A stretch of 64,000 nt of DNA, from positions 1 to 64,000 of the forward strand of contig NZ_LLYW01000002.1 of NCBI RefSeq assembly GCF_001484195.1. Direction: 5' to 3'. The notes below the pieces were generated by a model. That model did not search any database. It was not told where the DNA came from and worked only from the letters and a program-made list of their open reading frames with translations. Position 1 is the first letter of the stretch. Each line of letters starts with the position of its first letter. The stretch comes from Thermococcus celericrescens. Lineage in GTDB: Archaea; Methanobacteriota_B; Thermococci; Thermococcales; Thermococcaceae. The position numbers and the translations under genes are program-made. Positions 7,336-16,379 of the stretch are shown piece after piece.

Positions 7336-8532
7336 TCAGCGGCGAAGCCTCGCCGCCACCCACATCAGGATTGGGAGCACTATAAACGCCAGCATGTCGC
7401 CGGTGTCGCCCGCGAACGCAAGCACGTCGGCGAAGTTTCTGACACCTGCGAAGTACACTGCGGCAGGAGGAACGACGGTCAGGGCCCACGCCACGGGCTT
7501 CCTCAGCTTCACGAACTCCTCGGTGTTGCTCTGCTGTGCCAGTGCGATGCCTATGTAGCTCGTGGTTATCGCGAGGAGCGGTATGAGGTTGCCGACTACT
7601 CTGCCGAGGTGCCCGTAGAGCAGCTCGAGTCCCTGCGTGGCTATCTCCGGGGTCTCCTTTCCGAAGACCAGCAGGAAGGCCGCCATGAAGACCGCGTAGA
7701 TGACCGTCGGGATGAGGAAGGCCAGCACGATGACCTTCTTGGTTTCCTCGTAGCTCCCGAGTCCCTTGTAAACGTCGGGGATTATCGTGTGGCAGCCGAG
7801 GGCGAAGATCGCCACACCGGTTATGCTGAGCAGTCCCGAGAGGTCGGTGTAGAGGCCGTTGCTGAGTTCGGCATGGGGGACGAGCATCAGCGTGACGCCT
7901 ATGAAGAGCGCCAGCATGATGTAACTCATTATCAGCTCCGTCTTTCCGCTCGCCTCGAGGCCGCGGTAAACGACGAAGGAAGCGAGGACCCAGAATATCG
8001 CCGCCCCGACTGTGTCGGTGACGCCAAAGAGGCTCGCGAAGACGCTTCCCATTCCTGCAATGTACGCCAGTATGGCCCCGAAGCTCATTATAAAGATGCT
8101 CAGGTACATCAGCCAGCCGCCGGCCTTTCCGAGGGTCCTGTTGGCGATGGTGCTCATCTGCGCTCCGCCCATCTCGGCCGAGAACTTGAGAACTATGAAC
8201 GCCGTTGCAAGCATCAGGAGCATAACACCCGTGAGAACCCCCAGTGCGGGGATGAGGCCGACCTTGCTCGCCGCGTAGGGTAGGCCGAGAACACCCGCCC
8301 CTATCTGTGTACCGACGAGTATTGCCAGCGCCTCGTTCTTCGAGATGTGGGTCTTTTCAACCCGTATCGTGCTCGTCCTTATCGCCGCGACTCCCTTCCG
8401 CTTCCTCATGAGCTGTATCAGCGCGGCCTTCCTTCTTAGCTTCTTCCGTCTCGCCAGTGCCTGCCTCTCGGCGTAGTACCTTCCGTGTGATGTGGTGACC
8501 TTTTTCCTTGGGGTTCCATCTGTTATGGGCAT
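7336..8532 (-). CDS. amino acid permease (aromatic/hydroxy amino acid permease type)
   Basis: Integral membrane transporter, 398 aa, with about eleven hydrophobic segments after a very basic cytoplasmic N-terminal tail of about 60 residues (RRKKLRRKAALIQLMRKRK). The first membrane segment has ILVGTQIGAGVLGLPYA, the unwound-helix motif of the HAAAP/APC transporters that includes tryptophan, tyrosine and serine permeases. Start ATG 8532 follows GGAGGTGAGAGT. It lies just upstream of glyA on the same strand, so serine or another glycine-pathway amino acid is a reasonable but unproven substrate. A TATA-like GGGTTTAAATTG lies near 8568-8580. Confidence 0.85.
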   Translation of the reverse strand: MPITDGTPRKKVTTSHGRYYAERQALARRKKLRRKAALIQLMRKRKGVAAIRTSTIRVEKTHISKNEALAILVGTQIGAGVLGLPYAASKVGLIPALGVLTGVMLLMLATAFIVLKFSAEMGGAQMSTIANRTLGKAGGWLMYLSIFIMSFGAILAYIAGMGSVFASLFGVTDTVGAAIFWVLASFVVYRGLEASGKTELIMSYIMLALFIGVTLMLVPHAELSNGLYTDLSGLLSITGVAIFALGCHTIIPDVYKGLGSYEETKKVIVLAFLIPTVIYAVFMAAFLLVFGKETPEIATQGLELLYGHLGRVVGNLIPLLAITTSYIGIALAQQSNTEEFVKLRKPVAWALTVVPPAAVYFAGVRNFADVLAFAGDTGDMLAFIVLPILMWVAARLRR

Positions 8533-8653
8533 ACTCTCACCTCCCTGTTCCCGCGGATGTGTTCATGAATACAATTTAAACCCTCGCACGGAAACTTGAA
8601 TCCTGCTTCAAAGATTATTCGGGCGGGGGCTGGAGGGCCCTAAACGGTGGGGA

Positions 8654-8665
8654 GAATTTTTAAGG
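8654..8665 (+). promoter_or_regulatory. TATA box of the Sir2 gene, leaderless type
   Basis: GAATTTTTAAGG centred about 27 bases before the ATG at 8687. No ribosome binding site separates it from the ATG, so the transcript should begin at or within a few bases of the start codon. Confidence 0.55.
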
Positions 8666-8686
8666 ATATCCGAGCTAGGTTGGAAC

Positions 8687-9439
8687 ATGATAGAGGAGGC
8701 TGCAAAACTCCTGGCCCGTTCGAGGTTTGCGATTGCTTTTACTGGTGCTGGAATAAGCGCTGAGAGCGGTGTTCCTACCTTCAGAGGATTCAACGGCCTG
8801 TGGAAGAAGCACAGACCGGAGGAGCTCGCAACCCCGGAGGCTTTTCGGAAGGACCCATACCTCGTCTGGGAGTTTTACAGGTGGCGCATGGACCTGATAC
8901 GAAAGGCCAAGCCCAACAGGGCCCACTATGCCCTCGCCGAGCTTGAGAGTATGGGCATTCTGAAGGCCGTCATAACCCAGAACGTTGACGACCTCCACCG
9001 GGAGGCGGGAACGGGGAACCTCATCGAGCTTCACGGCAACATCTTCCAGGTCAAGTGCACCTCCTGCGGTTACGGTGAGTACCTCAAGGAGAGCGGAAGG
9101 TTGGAGGAGTTTCTAGCCCAGAGTAACCTCCCACAATGCCCGGACTGCGGCTCCCTCCTGCGGCCGGACGTCGTGTGGTTCGGGGAACCCCTCCCAAGGA
9201 GCGCCCTCAACGAGGCCTTCAGGCTCGCCGAGAGGGCGGACGTTGTTCTGGTCATAGGCACCAGCGGCGTCGTCTATCCCGCCGCATACATCCCCCAGAT
9301 AGTGAAGGAAACCGGCGGGCGGATTATCGAGATAAACACCGAGGAGAGCGGAATAACGCCCATAGCCGACGTTTTCCTGCGCTGTCCCGCCGGCGAGGCC
9401 ATGGAGAAGCTCATGACGAGAATCAAGGGGCTGATATGA
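8687..9439 (+). CDS. cobB: NAD-dependent protein deacylase, Sir2 family
   Basis: Sirtuin that removes acetyl or longer acyl groups from lysine using NAD. 250 aa. Motifs in order: [15 protein letters not shown] (NAD binding, about residue 20), [12 protein letters not shown] (catalytic-pocket Asn and Asp, about 100), IELHGN (catalytic His), the zinc-binding Cys pairs CTSCG and CPDCG (about 125-150), and [12 protein letters not shown]. The residues Tyr and Arg in the helix [16 protein letters not shown] resemble the Ala-x14-Tyr-x2-Arg pattern of class III (SIRT5-like) sirtuins, which suggests desuccinylase activity as well. Followed with a four-base overlap by a DUF3783 gene. Confidence 0.95.
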   Translation: MIEEAAKLLARSRFAIAFTGAGISAESGVPTFRGFNGLWKKHRPEELATPEAFRKDPYLVWEFYRWRMDLIRKAKPNRAHYALAELESMGILKAVITQNVDDLHREAGTGNLIELHGNIFQVKCTSCGYGEYLKESGRLEEFLAQSNLPQCPDCGSLLRPDVVWFGEPLPRSALNEAFRLAERADVVLVIGTSGVVYPAAYIPQIVKETGGRIIEINTEESGITPIADVFLRCPAGEAMEKLMTRIKGLI

Positions 9440-9849
9440 TGGGCGGCAGGATTCTGGTTGTTGGGTTCATGCCGGACGAGGTGGAGAAACTGCGGAAAGC
9501 TCTCCCGGTCCCTGTTTTTGAGGTTCCGGAGTACTGCGGGGACTGGGTTGTGAGTGAGGTGGTTGATAAGGCGGAGGGGCTGAGCGGCTCGAGCTACTGG
9601 CACCTCAGGAAGTTCGTGATAATGCACGACGTTGAGGACGAGACCCTGAAGGGCATCATAGGAACCGTTAAGTCGCTCGACATCGGCAGGGTCATCTTCG
9701 CAACGACAACCGAGACCTCCCTCACATGGAGGCTTGAAGACCTTCTCAACGAGCTGATGGCCGAGGACGAGTACTTCAAAGCAGCGCGCTGGGCGCGCGA
9801 GGAGGCAAAGAAGCGGAAGGGGCCCTTCCTCGACATTGGGAAGGGGTGA
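9436..9849 (+). CDS. DUF3783 domain protein
   Basis: 137 aa. The N-terminal half ([19 protein letters not shown], then a [14 protein letters not shown] strand-helix) and the middle ([30 protein letters not shown]) match the small alpha/beta DUF3783 family, found next to Sir2 or hydrolase genes in archaea and clostridia. Its C-terminus is basic ([14 protein letters not shown]). ATG 9436 overlaps the Sir2 stop (ATGA), so the two are translationally coupled. Function unknown. Confidence 0.8.
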   Translation: MMGGRILVVGFMPDEVEKLRKALPVPVFEVPEYCGDWVVSEVVDKAEGLSGSSYWHLRKFVIMHDVEDETLKGIIGTVKSLDIGRVIFATTTETSLTWRLEDLLNELMAEDEYFKAARWAREEAKKRKGPFLDIGKG

Positions 9850-9905
9850 ACCACCCGCCCGAAAGGTTAAATATCCCGAACGAGTAGAGTGCGGTGGGTG
9901 AAGGG

Positions 9906-10637
9906 ATGATAAAGGTCGTGTTCTTTGACCTGGACGACACGCTCGTGGACACGAGCAGGCTGGCCGAGATGGCGCGCCGAAACGCGATAGAGAACATGGT
10001 GCGTCACGGTCTGCCGGTTGACTTTGATACCGCTTATCAGGAGCTCCTTGAGCTGATATCCGAGTACGGGAGCAACTTCAGCAGGCACTTCGATTACCTG
10101 CTCCGGCGTCTCGACCTGCCCAGCAATCCGAAATGGGTAGCCGCTGGCGTCATAGCGTACCACAACACCAAGTTTGCGTATCTCAGGACCGTTAAGGGCG
10201 TGAGGAGGGTTCTCCTCGATCTCCAGAGGGCCGGCTACCGGCTCGGGATAATAACCGACGGTGACCCGATAAAGCAGTGGGAAAAAATCCTCCGGCTTGA
10301 GCTCGATGCGTACTTTGATGAGGTTTTCATATCGGACTACCTCGGCGTCAAGAAGCCTCACCGGAAGATATTCGAGAAGGCCCTGAGGAAGATGAAAGTG
10401 GAGCCCCGGGAGGCTGTGATGGTCGGAGACAGACTGTACTCCGATATCTACGGGGCGAAGCAGGTGGGTATGAAAACGGTGTGGTTCAGATACGGTAAAT
10501 ATGCCGACAGGGAGCTCGAATACCTTGAATACGCGGATTCAACCGTGAACTCTCTGGATGAGATTCTGGATATAGTCAGGGGGCTGAACCTTGAGGAGGG
10601 GGAAGAGCGTTCAGATAAGGAAGTTCATGCTGATTGA
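9906..10637 (+). CDS. HAD-superfamily hydrolase (phosphatase-like)
   Basis: Cytoplasmic haloacid dehalogenase-type phosphatase, 243 aa. Motif I is [13 protein letters not shown] at the N-terminus (nucleophile Asp about residue 7), motif II is GIITDGD, motif III the Lys in [18 protein letters not shown], and motif IV is [16 protein letters not shown] helical cap sits between motifs I and II, typical of the TIGR02253/CTE7 archaeal group. Substrate unknown. Start ATG 9906 is chosen over the GTG at 9894 because GGTGAAGGG lies just before it. The end overlaps the next gene. Confidence 0.9.
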   Translation: MIKVVFFDLDDTLVDTSRLAEMARRNAIENMVRHGLPVDFDTAYQELLELISEYGSNFSRHFDYLLRRLDLPSNPKWVAAGVIAYHNTKFAYLRTVKGVRRVLLDLQRAGYRLGIITDGDPIKQWEKILRLELDAYFDEVFISDYLGVKKPHRKIFEKALRKMKVEPREAVMVGDRLYSDIYGAKQVGMKTVWFRYGKYADRELEYLEYADSTVNSLDEILDIVRGLNLEEGEERSDKEVHAD

Positions 10638-11175
10638 CTCCGCCTACAAGTCGAGGATCCTCAGGGGCGACAAGGTCACCACGATACGCTACGGCGACTA
10701 CGAGGCGAAGCAGGGGAGCGAGGTCTACCTCGTGATAACCCCAAGCGACACCGCCATAGCGAAGGTCCGGATAATCCGCGTTGAGAAGAAGAAGGTCAGG
10801 GAGCTCACCAACGAAGACGCCAAACTCGACGGCTTCTCCGACGTCAGGGAGCTCCTCAGGGAGCTGAACAAAATCTACGGCGAGCTGTACGGCGACGACG
10901 AGGTCACGATAATAGGCTTCGAGGTTCTCAAGCGCTTCGAGGACGGAATTCCCCTCAAGTGGCTCAGGGGCCTGAACTACCGCGAGCCGGTGGAGATAGC
11001 GCGCCTTTACCTCGAGAACCAGGAGAAGCTGAATCTCAATCGGGAGACGAACTTCATAATGCGCCGTATCTACAACGAGGGCCTTGGAAGGGCCGTCAGG
11101 ACCTTCGGGCCGAAGAGGGTCCAGCAGGCCCTCCTGAAGACCTACCACGCACTCTACGCGGCGGGGGTAATCTGA
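10591..11175 (+). CDS. ASCH domain protein
   Basis: About 194 aa. The N-terminal 100 residues form an ASCH (PUA-like) domain: [18 protein letters not shown] is the family's GxKxxTxR signature, followed by strands [18 protein letters not shown] and [14 protein letters not shown]. Such domains bind RNA or act as nucleoside hydrolases; the role here is not known. The C-terminal part is helical and basic. The start is uncertain: TTG 10591 (with a purine-rich stretch after it) or ATG 10627; the IRKFM segment normally part of the domain favours the longer form. Overlaps the HAD gene by 47 bases if TTG is used. Confidence 0.75.
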   Translation: MRRGKSVQIRKFMLIDSAYKSRILRGDKVTTIRYGDYEAKQGSEVYLVITPSDTAIAKVRIIRVEKKKVRELTNEDAKLDGFSDVRELLRELNKIYGELYGDDEVTIIGFEVLKRFEDGIPLKWLRGLNYREPVEIARLYLENQEKLNLNRETNFIMRRIYNEGLGRAVRTFGPKRVQQALLKTYHALYAAGVI

Positions 11176-11223
11176 GTCCGTGAGAGAAAAGCTTTTTTAC
11201 GGCTTCATCTTTCTTTAAACGCT

Positions 11224-11790
11224 ATGAAGAGGGTTAAGTTCGACGCCAAATTTACCGCGCTCACGGTTGGAGTCCTTGTCATTCTGGTTCTCCAGGCGGC
11301 CGGTTTACTCTACGGAATAAACGAATGGGTTAACTCAAATCTCCCCCTCGTTGACACTCCCGTTATGAACTTCCTCACGATGCTTGGAGGCGACGTATTC
11401 CTTGTTCTGTTTGCAATCTTCGCCTTTCTCGTCGAGAGGCGTGAAAGGGGCGGAATTTCGGCCGGTACCGCGGCCTTTCTCCTTGCGGTGGCCTTCGGTC
11501 TCGCCGCCGTCGGCGCTCTCAAGCTCATCTTCGCTGAGCCGAGGCCGAGGCCAGACTACGGAACCTACGCCTTCCCCTCGGGCCACGCCTTCAGGGCAGC
11601 GGTGATAGCGGCCTACGGCTCGGACAGGTGGAGGAAGTACGCTCCAGCCTTCTGGGTGTACGCCGTTGGAATAGCCCTCACGAGGCTCTTCCTCCACGTT
11701 CACTGGTTGGGCGACGTGCTATTCAGCCTGCTCTTTGCCCCCTGGCTCTACCTCCTGCTCAAATCACTCCTCGGAGGGAAGTTTGAATGA
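11224..11790 (+). CDS. PAP2-family membrane phosphatase
   Basis: 188 aa with about five or six membrane helices. The three phosphatase motifs are present in order: KLIFAEPRPRP (Lys-x6-Arg-Pro), PSGHAF (with the catalytic His) and TRLFLHVHWLGDV (Arg-x5-His-x3-Asp). The family dephosphorylates lipid phosphates such as undecaprenyl or dolichyl diphosphate. A TATA-like AAAAGCTTTTTTACGG at about 11183-11198 places the transcript start close to the ATG. ATGA overlap joins it to the next membrane gene. Confidence 0.9.
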   Translation: MKRVKFDAKFTALTVGVLVILVLQAAGLLYGINEWVNSNLPLVDTPVMNFLTMLGGDVFLVLFAIFAFLVERRERGGISAGTAAFLLAVAFGLAAVGALKLIFAEPRPRPDYGTYAFPSGHAFRAAVIAAYGSDRWRKYAPAFWVYAVGIALTRLFLHVHWLGDVLFSLLFAPWLYLLLKSLLGGKFE

Positions 11791-12248
11791 ACGGTTTCCT
11801 TGAGGTCTTTCTTCTCTCACTGATTCCGACTTTTGAGGGGCGCTATGCAATAGTCTACGGCATAGGCAGGGGTTATCCCCTCTGGGAAACGCTTTTAGCC
11901 GCTTCCCTCGGCGTTCTGCTCCTCTCGCTAGTTCTTCCGGCAGCTCTTCCTTACATAGACAGACTGATGCTCTGGCTTGAGGGAACCTTCCTCAGGAAGA
12001 TAGCCCACCTCTACCTCTACTACGTCGAACGGGTCAGGAAGAAGGCCCACCCCTACGTGGAGAAATGGGGCTTCATAGGGCTGACGATTTTTGTTGCAAT
12101 TCCGCTCCCCGGAACTGGCGTCTGGACTGGAGCTTTAGCGGCCTACCTCCTCGCCATAGGGAGAAAGCAGACGGTTCCGGCGTTAATCCTCGGCGGACTT
12201 TTGAGCATGGTGATAACGTTGCTTCCGGCCCTGGGGCTGTTTGGGTAG
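11787..12248 (+). CDS. small multidrug export (Sm_multidrug_ex) family membrane protein
   Basis: 153 aa membrane protein. The N-terminal SLIPTFEGRYAIVYGIGRG and the later AIPLPGTGVWTGALAAYLL with a final GGLLSMVITLLPALG are the signature of the PF06695 family, named for weak export phenotypes. The re-entrant PxPGTG motif resembles DedA-type transporters. It is translationally coupled to the PAP2 phosphatase, so a joint role in lipid-carrier recycling is possible (inference). Confidence 0.85.
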   Translation: MNGFLEVFLLSLIPTFEGRYAIVYGIGRGYPLWETLLAASLGVLLLSLVLPAALPYIDRLMLWLEGTFLRKIAHLYLYYVERVRKKAHPYVEKWGFIGLTIFVAIPLPGTGVWTGALAAYLLAIGRKQTVPALILGGLLSMVITLLPALGLFG

Positions 12249-12261
12249 AAAAAGGAGAAGC

Positions 12262-13542
12262 TCAGGTAAGGCTTCTTCCCATAGTCTCTTCTCCCAACGC
12301 CAAGACGTCCAGCGCGCCGATTATCGCCACCACAGCAATCACGAGGACAGCCAGGGCGCTTCCGCTCAGCTCCATTATCCTGCCGGCCAGGATCGGCGCG
12401 ATTCCCCCGCCTATCCTTGCCATCGCCCCCGCCCAGCCGGTTCCGGTGCCCCTGACGGCCGTTGGATAAAGCTCCGGAGTGTAGGCGTATATCGCACCCC
12501 AGGCACCGAGGTTGAAGAAGCTGAAGGCTACCGCGCTCGCGATTATTGCAGTTTCGTTTCCTGAGTTTGCCGCGAAGTAGAAGCCAATCCCGGCTATTCC
12601 AGAAAGCAGGAGGTAGTAGGAAAGGGTTTTCTTCCTCCCAATCCTCTCAAGGAGGTAAGCGGCGCTCCAGTATCCGGGCAGCTGAGCTATCGCCGTGATG
12701 ATGAAGTACTGGAAGCTCTTGAAGACGGTGATCCCAAGGGTCGAGGCCAGAAACTTTGGAAGCCAGATGAAGAAGCCGTAGTAGGCGAATGCTATGCTGA
12801 ACCAGGCTATCGTGAGCATGAGGGTTGTTCTTCCGTACTTCCTCCAGAGGTCTCCGACCGAGGCTTTCCTTTCCCCTTTCGGGGCCTCAAGCTTGACGCT
12901 CACGCCGAGCACCTTTCTGATGGTCTCTTCGGCCTCCTTAACGCGCCCTTTGGTCAGAAGGAAGCGCGGCGATTCGGGGAGGGTGAGGAGGAGCGGCAGG
13001 ATCAGAATTATCGCGCCGCCGAAGAGCAGTATGCTCCTCCAGTCGGCTTTAACCAGCAGGGCCACGACGCCGATGATTATCGTTCCTATCGCCCAGAAGC
13101 TCTCAAGGATTGAAATCATCGCTCCCCTTATCGAGCGGGGCATGAACTCGGCGAAGTACGAACTCGCAACCGGGAGGGAACCGCCCAACCCGAGGCCGAC
13201 GATAAAGCGCAGGGCTATGAGGGCGTCGAGGTTTCCCGCAAAGGAACTCACTATTGAGCCGATGGAGAAAGTGACAACCGCGAGGGTGAGCGTCTTCTTG
13301 CGTCCAATCCTGTCCGCGAGGTAGCCGAAGAGCCAGGCCCCGAAGAGCATTCCGAAGAGCGCGGCCGAGCCGAGGGAGCCGAGCTTCGTCAGGCTTCCCT
13401 GAAAGGCCGGGTCGTTCTTGAGCAGGGCTATGACGAATCCGGCCGAGATGGTGTTCACGGCTATGAACGCCCATACCGTTCCGAGGATAGCCAAAAGCGT
13501 GTAGTGGAACTTATTCAACCGGGAGTTTTCGATGGCCTCCAT
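12262..13542 (-). CDS. MFS transporter (sugar-porter-like)
   Basis: 426 aa with twelve predicted membrane helices. The loop between helices 2 and 3 has GYLADRIGRKKTL and the symmetric loop between helices 8 and 9 has YLLERIGRKKTL, the MFS signature repeated in both halves. The central loop carries PESPRFLLTKGRVKEAEET, the motif typical of sugar/organic anion porters. The substrate cannot be told. ATG 13542 is used rather than GTG 13554 because GGTGG lies eight bases before it. A TATA-like element lies near 13575-13590. Convergent with the exporter gene, 13 bases apart. Confidence 0.9.
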   Translation of the reverse strand: MEAIENSRLNKFHYTLLAILGTVWAFIAVNTISAGFVIALLKNDPAFQGSLTKLGSLGSAALFGMLFGAWLFGYLADRIGRKKTLTLAVVTFSIGSIVSSFAGNLDALIALRFIVGLGLGGSLPVASSYFAEFMPRSIRGAMISILESFWAIGTIIIGVVALLVKADWRSILLFGGAIILILPLLLTLPESPRFLLTKGRVKEAEETIRKVLGVSVKLEAPKGERKASVGDLWRKYGRTTLMLTIAWFSIAFAYYGFFIWLPKFLASTLGITVFKSFQYFIITAIAQLPGYWSAAYLLERIGRKKTLSYYLLLSGIAGIGFYFAANSGNETAIIASAVAFSFFNLGAWGAIYAYTPELYPTAVRGTGTGWAGAMARIGGGIAPILAGRIMELSGSALAVLVIAVVAIIGALDVLALGEETMGRSLT

Positions 13543-13749
13543 CTTCCCAACCACCCGATTTCATTTGCATGAAGAAGTTTTTAAGCGTTTTCTCGGTTGT
13601 TCCGTCTTGTTACACAGGTTTGGGGAATTATCCGGAAGCTTCGGAGAATAATGTGACTCACGGTTCTTTAATGCAGGAGATTATGGTCGTTGCGTCACTC
13701 AAAAACCTTAAATTCTTCGGAGGGCCAACCTCCTATCCCGAGTGGTGAG

Positions 13750-14955
13750 ATGAACCTGCTCAGGAGGTACAGGCTTCTCTTCGTCCTCATGAACACGGGC
13801 TTCATCGGGAACCTCACGGTCATCTACTACCTCTCGAAGGGCATCACCTACGGCCAGATCGGTCTCGTGAGCGCAATCTCGGCGCTGGGCTTCTTTCTCT
13901 TTGAGGTTCCGGCCGGTGTGGTGGCCGACAAGGTGAGCAGAAAGACCAGCGTGCTGATTGGAATGGGGCTTTTCTCCCTTGGCACGGTCATCCTCATCTT
14001 TCTCAGGAACTTCCCCATGCTCATAGCTTACGCCGTCGTCTCTTCCCTCGGGGCCACTTTCGTGAGCGGAAGCCTTCAGGCATGACTCTTCGACAACCTC
14101 AAGCATCCAGGCATGGAGGAGCGGTACCGTGAGGTCATGAAGGACGTTAAAACCCTGACGCTGCTTTCTTCCGCGTTTTCGATTCCCATCGGCGCTTTCT
14201 TGGCCCAGTTCTACGCCTTTACCCTGCCCCTCGTCATGACGCTACTGATGGAACTCGGTGCCTTAGTGACGGTGCTATCAATACCCGAGTACGAGTTCAA
14301 GAGGCCCGAGGTTTCTTACCACATTCACGTTCTCCATTCCACCAGGGAGCTCCTCAGAAATGACCTTCTTCCGCTGATTCTCGTATCAATCGCTGTGAGC
14401 ATGTCAATCAACCAGTTCCACAAGTTCTTTGAGCCCTACCTCGGTGAAATACTCGCGAGAGACCTTGGGACGACCCTCATGAACACCCTCGGACTGCTCG
14501 GCATCGTTGAGGTCCTGATTAAAACCCTCCCCCGGCTCATCGGGATTAGACTGGGGAAGAAGTGGGCGTGAGGGCCTACGAAGCCGCGCCCCTCGCGATT
14601 CCAGTTTTCACAGCCCTCTCGGTGCTCTTCCAGAACCCGCTTTTTGTTGTCCTGCTCGGGGTTCTCGCGACTATCGTTAACACGGCCTTTGGCTTCAACG
14701 TCTCCGTCGAGTTCCAGCACAGGATACCGACTGAAAAAAGGGCGACGGTTCTGTCCCTCGACATGATGTTCTCCGCGATGGTCATGGCGGTTTTCTACCA
14801 CGGTCTACGGGTTTGCTATGGATAGGCTCAGCCTGAGCGAAGCGAGACTGCTCTTCGCTGTAATCCTTTTCGGCATCGGCGCGGCTTTCAAGCTGGCCAG
14901 CGTCGACCCCCTGAGGGAGCCACTGGAGCTGAGGCATCTGGCGGAAGAACCCTGA
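13750..14955 (+). pseudogene. MFS transporter pseudogene with three lesions
   Basis: A once-complete MFS permease of about 400 residues. Reading frame 1 starts at ATG 13750 (MNLLRRYRLLFVLMNTGF) and carries GVVADKVSRKTSVLIG. An in-frame TGA at 14083-14085 replaces what is a Trp codon in the intact paralog at 17926 (GWLYELLKE there, A-stop-LFDNLKH here). A one-base deletion near 14555-14570 moves the frame after LGKKWA, and an extra base near 14797-14803 restores it (FYTVYGFAMDRLSLSE). The remaining sequence is well preserved in all three pieces, so decay is recent. Confidence 0.85.
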
Positions 14956-15038
14956 TCTATCATTCCGACAGAATGAAACTGGGACCCCAAAAGGGGATAC
15001 GAACTAAAATGTAGGTTGTGAAAAGAAAAGTGGAGAAA

Positions 15039-16361
15039 TCACTTCGTCGCCCTCGTTATGCCGACGTCCTCCACGAGGACGTAGGGCGTTGAGACCGGCG
15101 TGTCAACTTCCCACCAGTGGATGTGGTAGCTCTCCTTGCCGAGGGCCTTGATTCCTTCAAGGATCCTCTGGAAGTTGTCGCTCACGCGGATGTTCCTTAT
15201 CGGCTTCAGCTCGCCGTTCTCGACGAGGAATATTCCGTCGCGCGGTATCGTGGAGAAGTCGCCGGCGACGTAGTTCTGGAAGCGAGTGTACCAGACGTTG
15301 GTGATGTAGATTCCCCTCTTAACCTCGCTGAACAGCTCCTCTCTGGTGTAGTCGCCCGGCTCAAGGACGATGTTCCATGTATGGGGCATTATAAGGCCCG
15401 CATTGGCGGTAGTTTCCGTTCCGTACTTCTTCGCCATGCTCGTGTTGAGCAGGAATGTCTTGAAGGTTCCTCCCTCGATGATGGTCGTTTCCCTCGTAGG
15501 CACTCCTTCGTCATCGAACTTCCTGCTTCCGTAGCCGTTGGGCATGTTTCCGACGTCTTTAATGGTGACTATTTCGCTCGCCACCCTCTGGCCGAGCTTG
15601 TTCACCAGGAAGGAAAAGCCAGCCTCCGCGGCGTAAGCCGAGGTCATGAAGCTCATGTAGCTCAACAGGTTGGCGAAGGCGAGGGGGTCGAAGATGACGT
15701 CAAACCTCCCCTCCGGTCCCTGCTCCGGGTTCTGGGCGAGCTTTGCAATCTCACCGGCATTCCTTCCGGCGCTCTCGGGATCGAACTTCTTGAGAACGCG
15801 AACCGAGTTCGTTCCGTGACCGCTCTCAAGGTCTCCGATGAATGCCCTAACGCTTATCTCTATCCCCGTTCCCTCGTCGAAGGCTTCAACTCCGTTGCTC
15901 GTGGTCAGGTAAAGCCTGGTGTGGTCGGTGTAGAGAACACCGGCGACGCGTTTGGCGCCTTCCTCAAGGGCCGCATTGATTGCCCTCTCAACGTACTCGT
16001 TCGGCTCGTCCAGCTCGACTATGGCCCTATCGAAGGTCTCCGGAATATCTCTGTACTCGAAGGGCCCCTCGGCAATGCCGTAGTAGTCCTCCTTGGGGGC
16101 CATGCCCTTCATGTTGCTCAGGAGCGTTTTCAAGGTTCTCTCTATGTTATCCTCGCTCAGCTCGGTGATGCTCGTTCCAGCAACGCGCTTCTCAAGCTCA
16201 ACGAACAGCTCCACCTTTCTCTCGTGCCAGTTCTTCGCTACCGTTATCTCGTTGTTGGCGAAGCGAACCTGTCTGCGGTTGGTCTCATAACCCAGAACCA
16301 CGACGTCACCGAAGCCCAGCTCTTTGGCCTTTTTAAGGATGAACTCATTAACGTCGAACAT
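15039..16361 (-). CDS. TldE/PmbA-family subunit of a TldD/TldE metalloprotease (pair 1)
   Basis: 440 aa. Non-catalytic partner in the heterodimeric TldD/TldE protease family, known in E. coli for microcin B17 maturation and CcdA degradation. The N-terminus (KAKELGFGDVVVLGYETNRRQVRFANNEITV) and the C-terminal NASSG-like VSDNFQRILEGIKALG are family-typical. There is no HExxxH motif in the place where TldD has it (FDVIFDPLAFANLLSYMS), as expected of TldE. ATG 16361 follows GAGGTGGTGGAG. It lies 18 bases after the TldD gene of the same operon. Confidence 0.9.
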   Translation of the reverse strand: MFDVNEFILKKAKELGFGDVVVLGYETNRRQVRFANNEITVAKNWHERKVELFVELEKRVAGTSITELSEDNIERTLKTLLSNMKGMAPKEDYYGIAEGPFEYRDIPETFDRAIVELDEPNEYVERAINAALEEGAKRVAGVLYTDHTRLYLTTSNGVEAFDEGTGIEISVRAFIGDLESGHGTNSVRVLKKFDPESAGRNAGEIAKLAQNPEQGPEGRFDVIFDPLAFANLLSYMSFMTSAYAAEAGFSFLVNKLGQRVASEIVTIKDVGNMPNGYGSRKFDDEGVPTRETTIIEGGTFKTFLLNTSMAKKYGTETTANAGLIMPHTWNIVLEPGDYTREELFSEVKRGIYITNVWYTRFQNYVAGDFSTIPRDGIFLVENGELKPIRNIRVSDNFQRILEGIKALGKESYHIHWWEVDTPVSTPYVLVEDVGITRATK

Positions 16362-16379
16362 CTCCACCACCTCAGTATC

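Noticed and set aside
5938..8283. A 781-codon open frame on the plus strand opposite glyA and the permease
   Set aside because: It is antisense to two clear genes with family motifs, and its composition (Arg, Val, Glu, Asp runs) reflects the codon bias of the real strand.
13690..14085. The first MFS fragment as a complete short gene
   Set aside because: It stops at a TGA in place of a conserved Trp and its sequence continues in frame after it, so it is part of a pseudogene rather than a selenocysteine or short protein.
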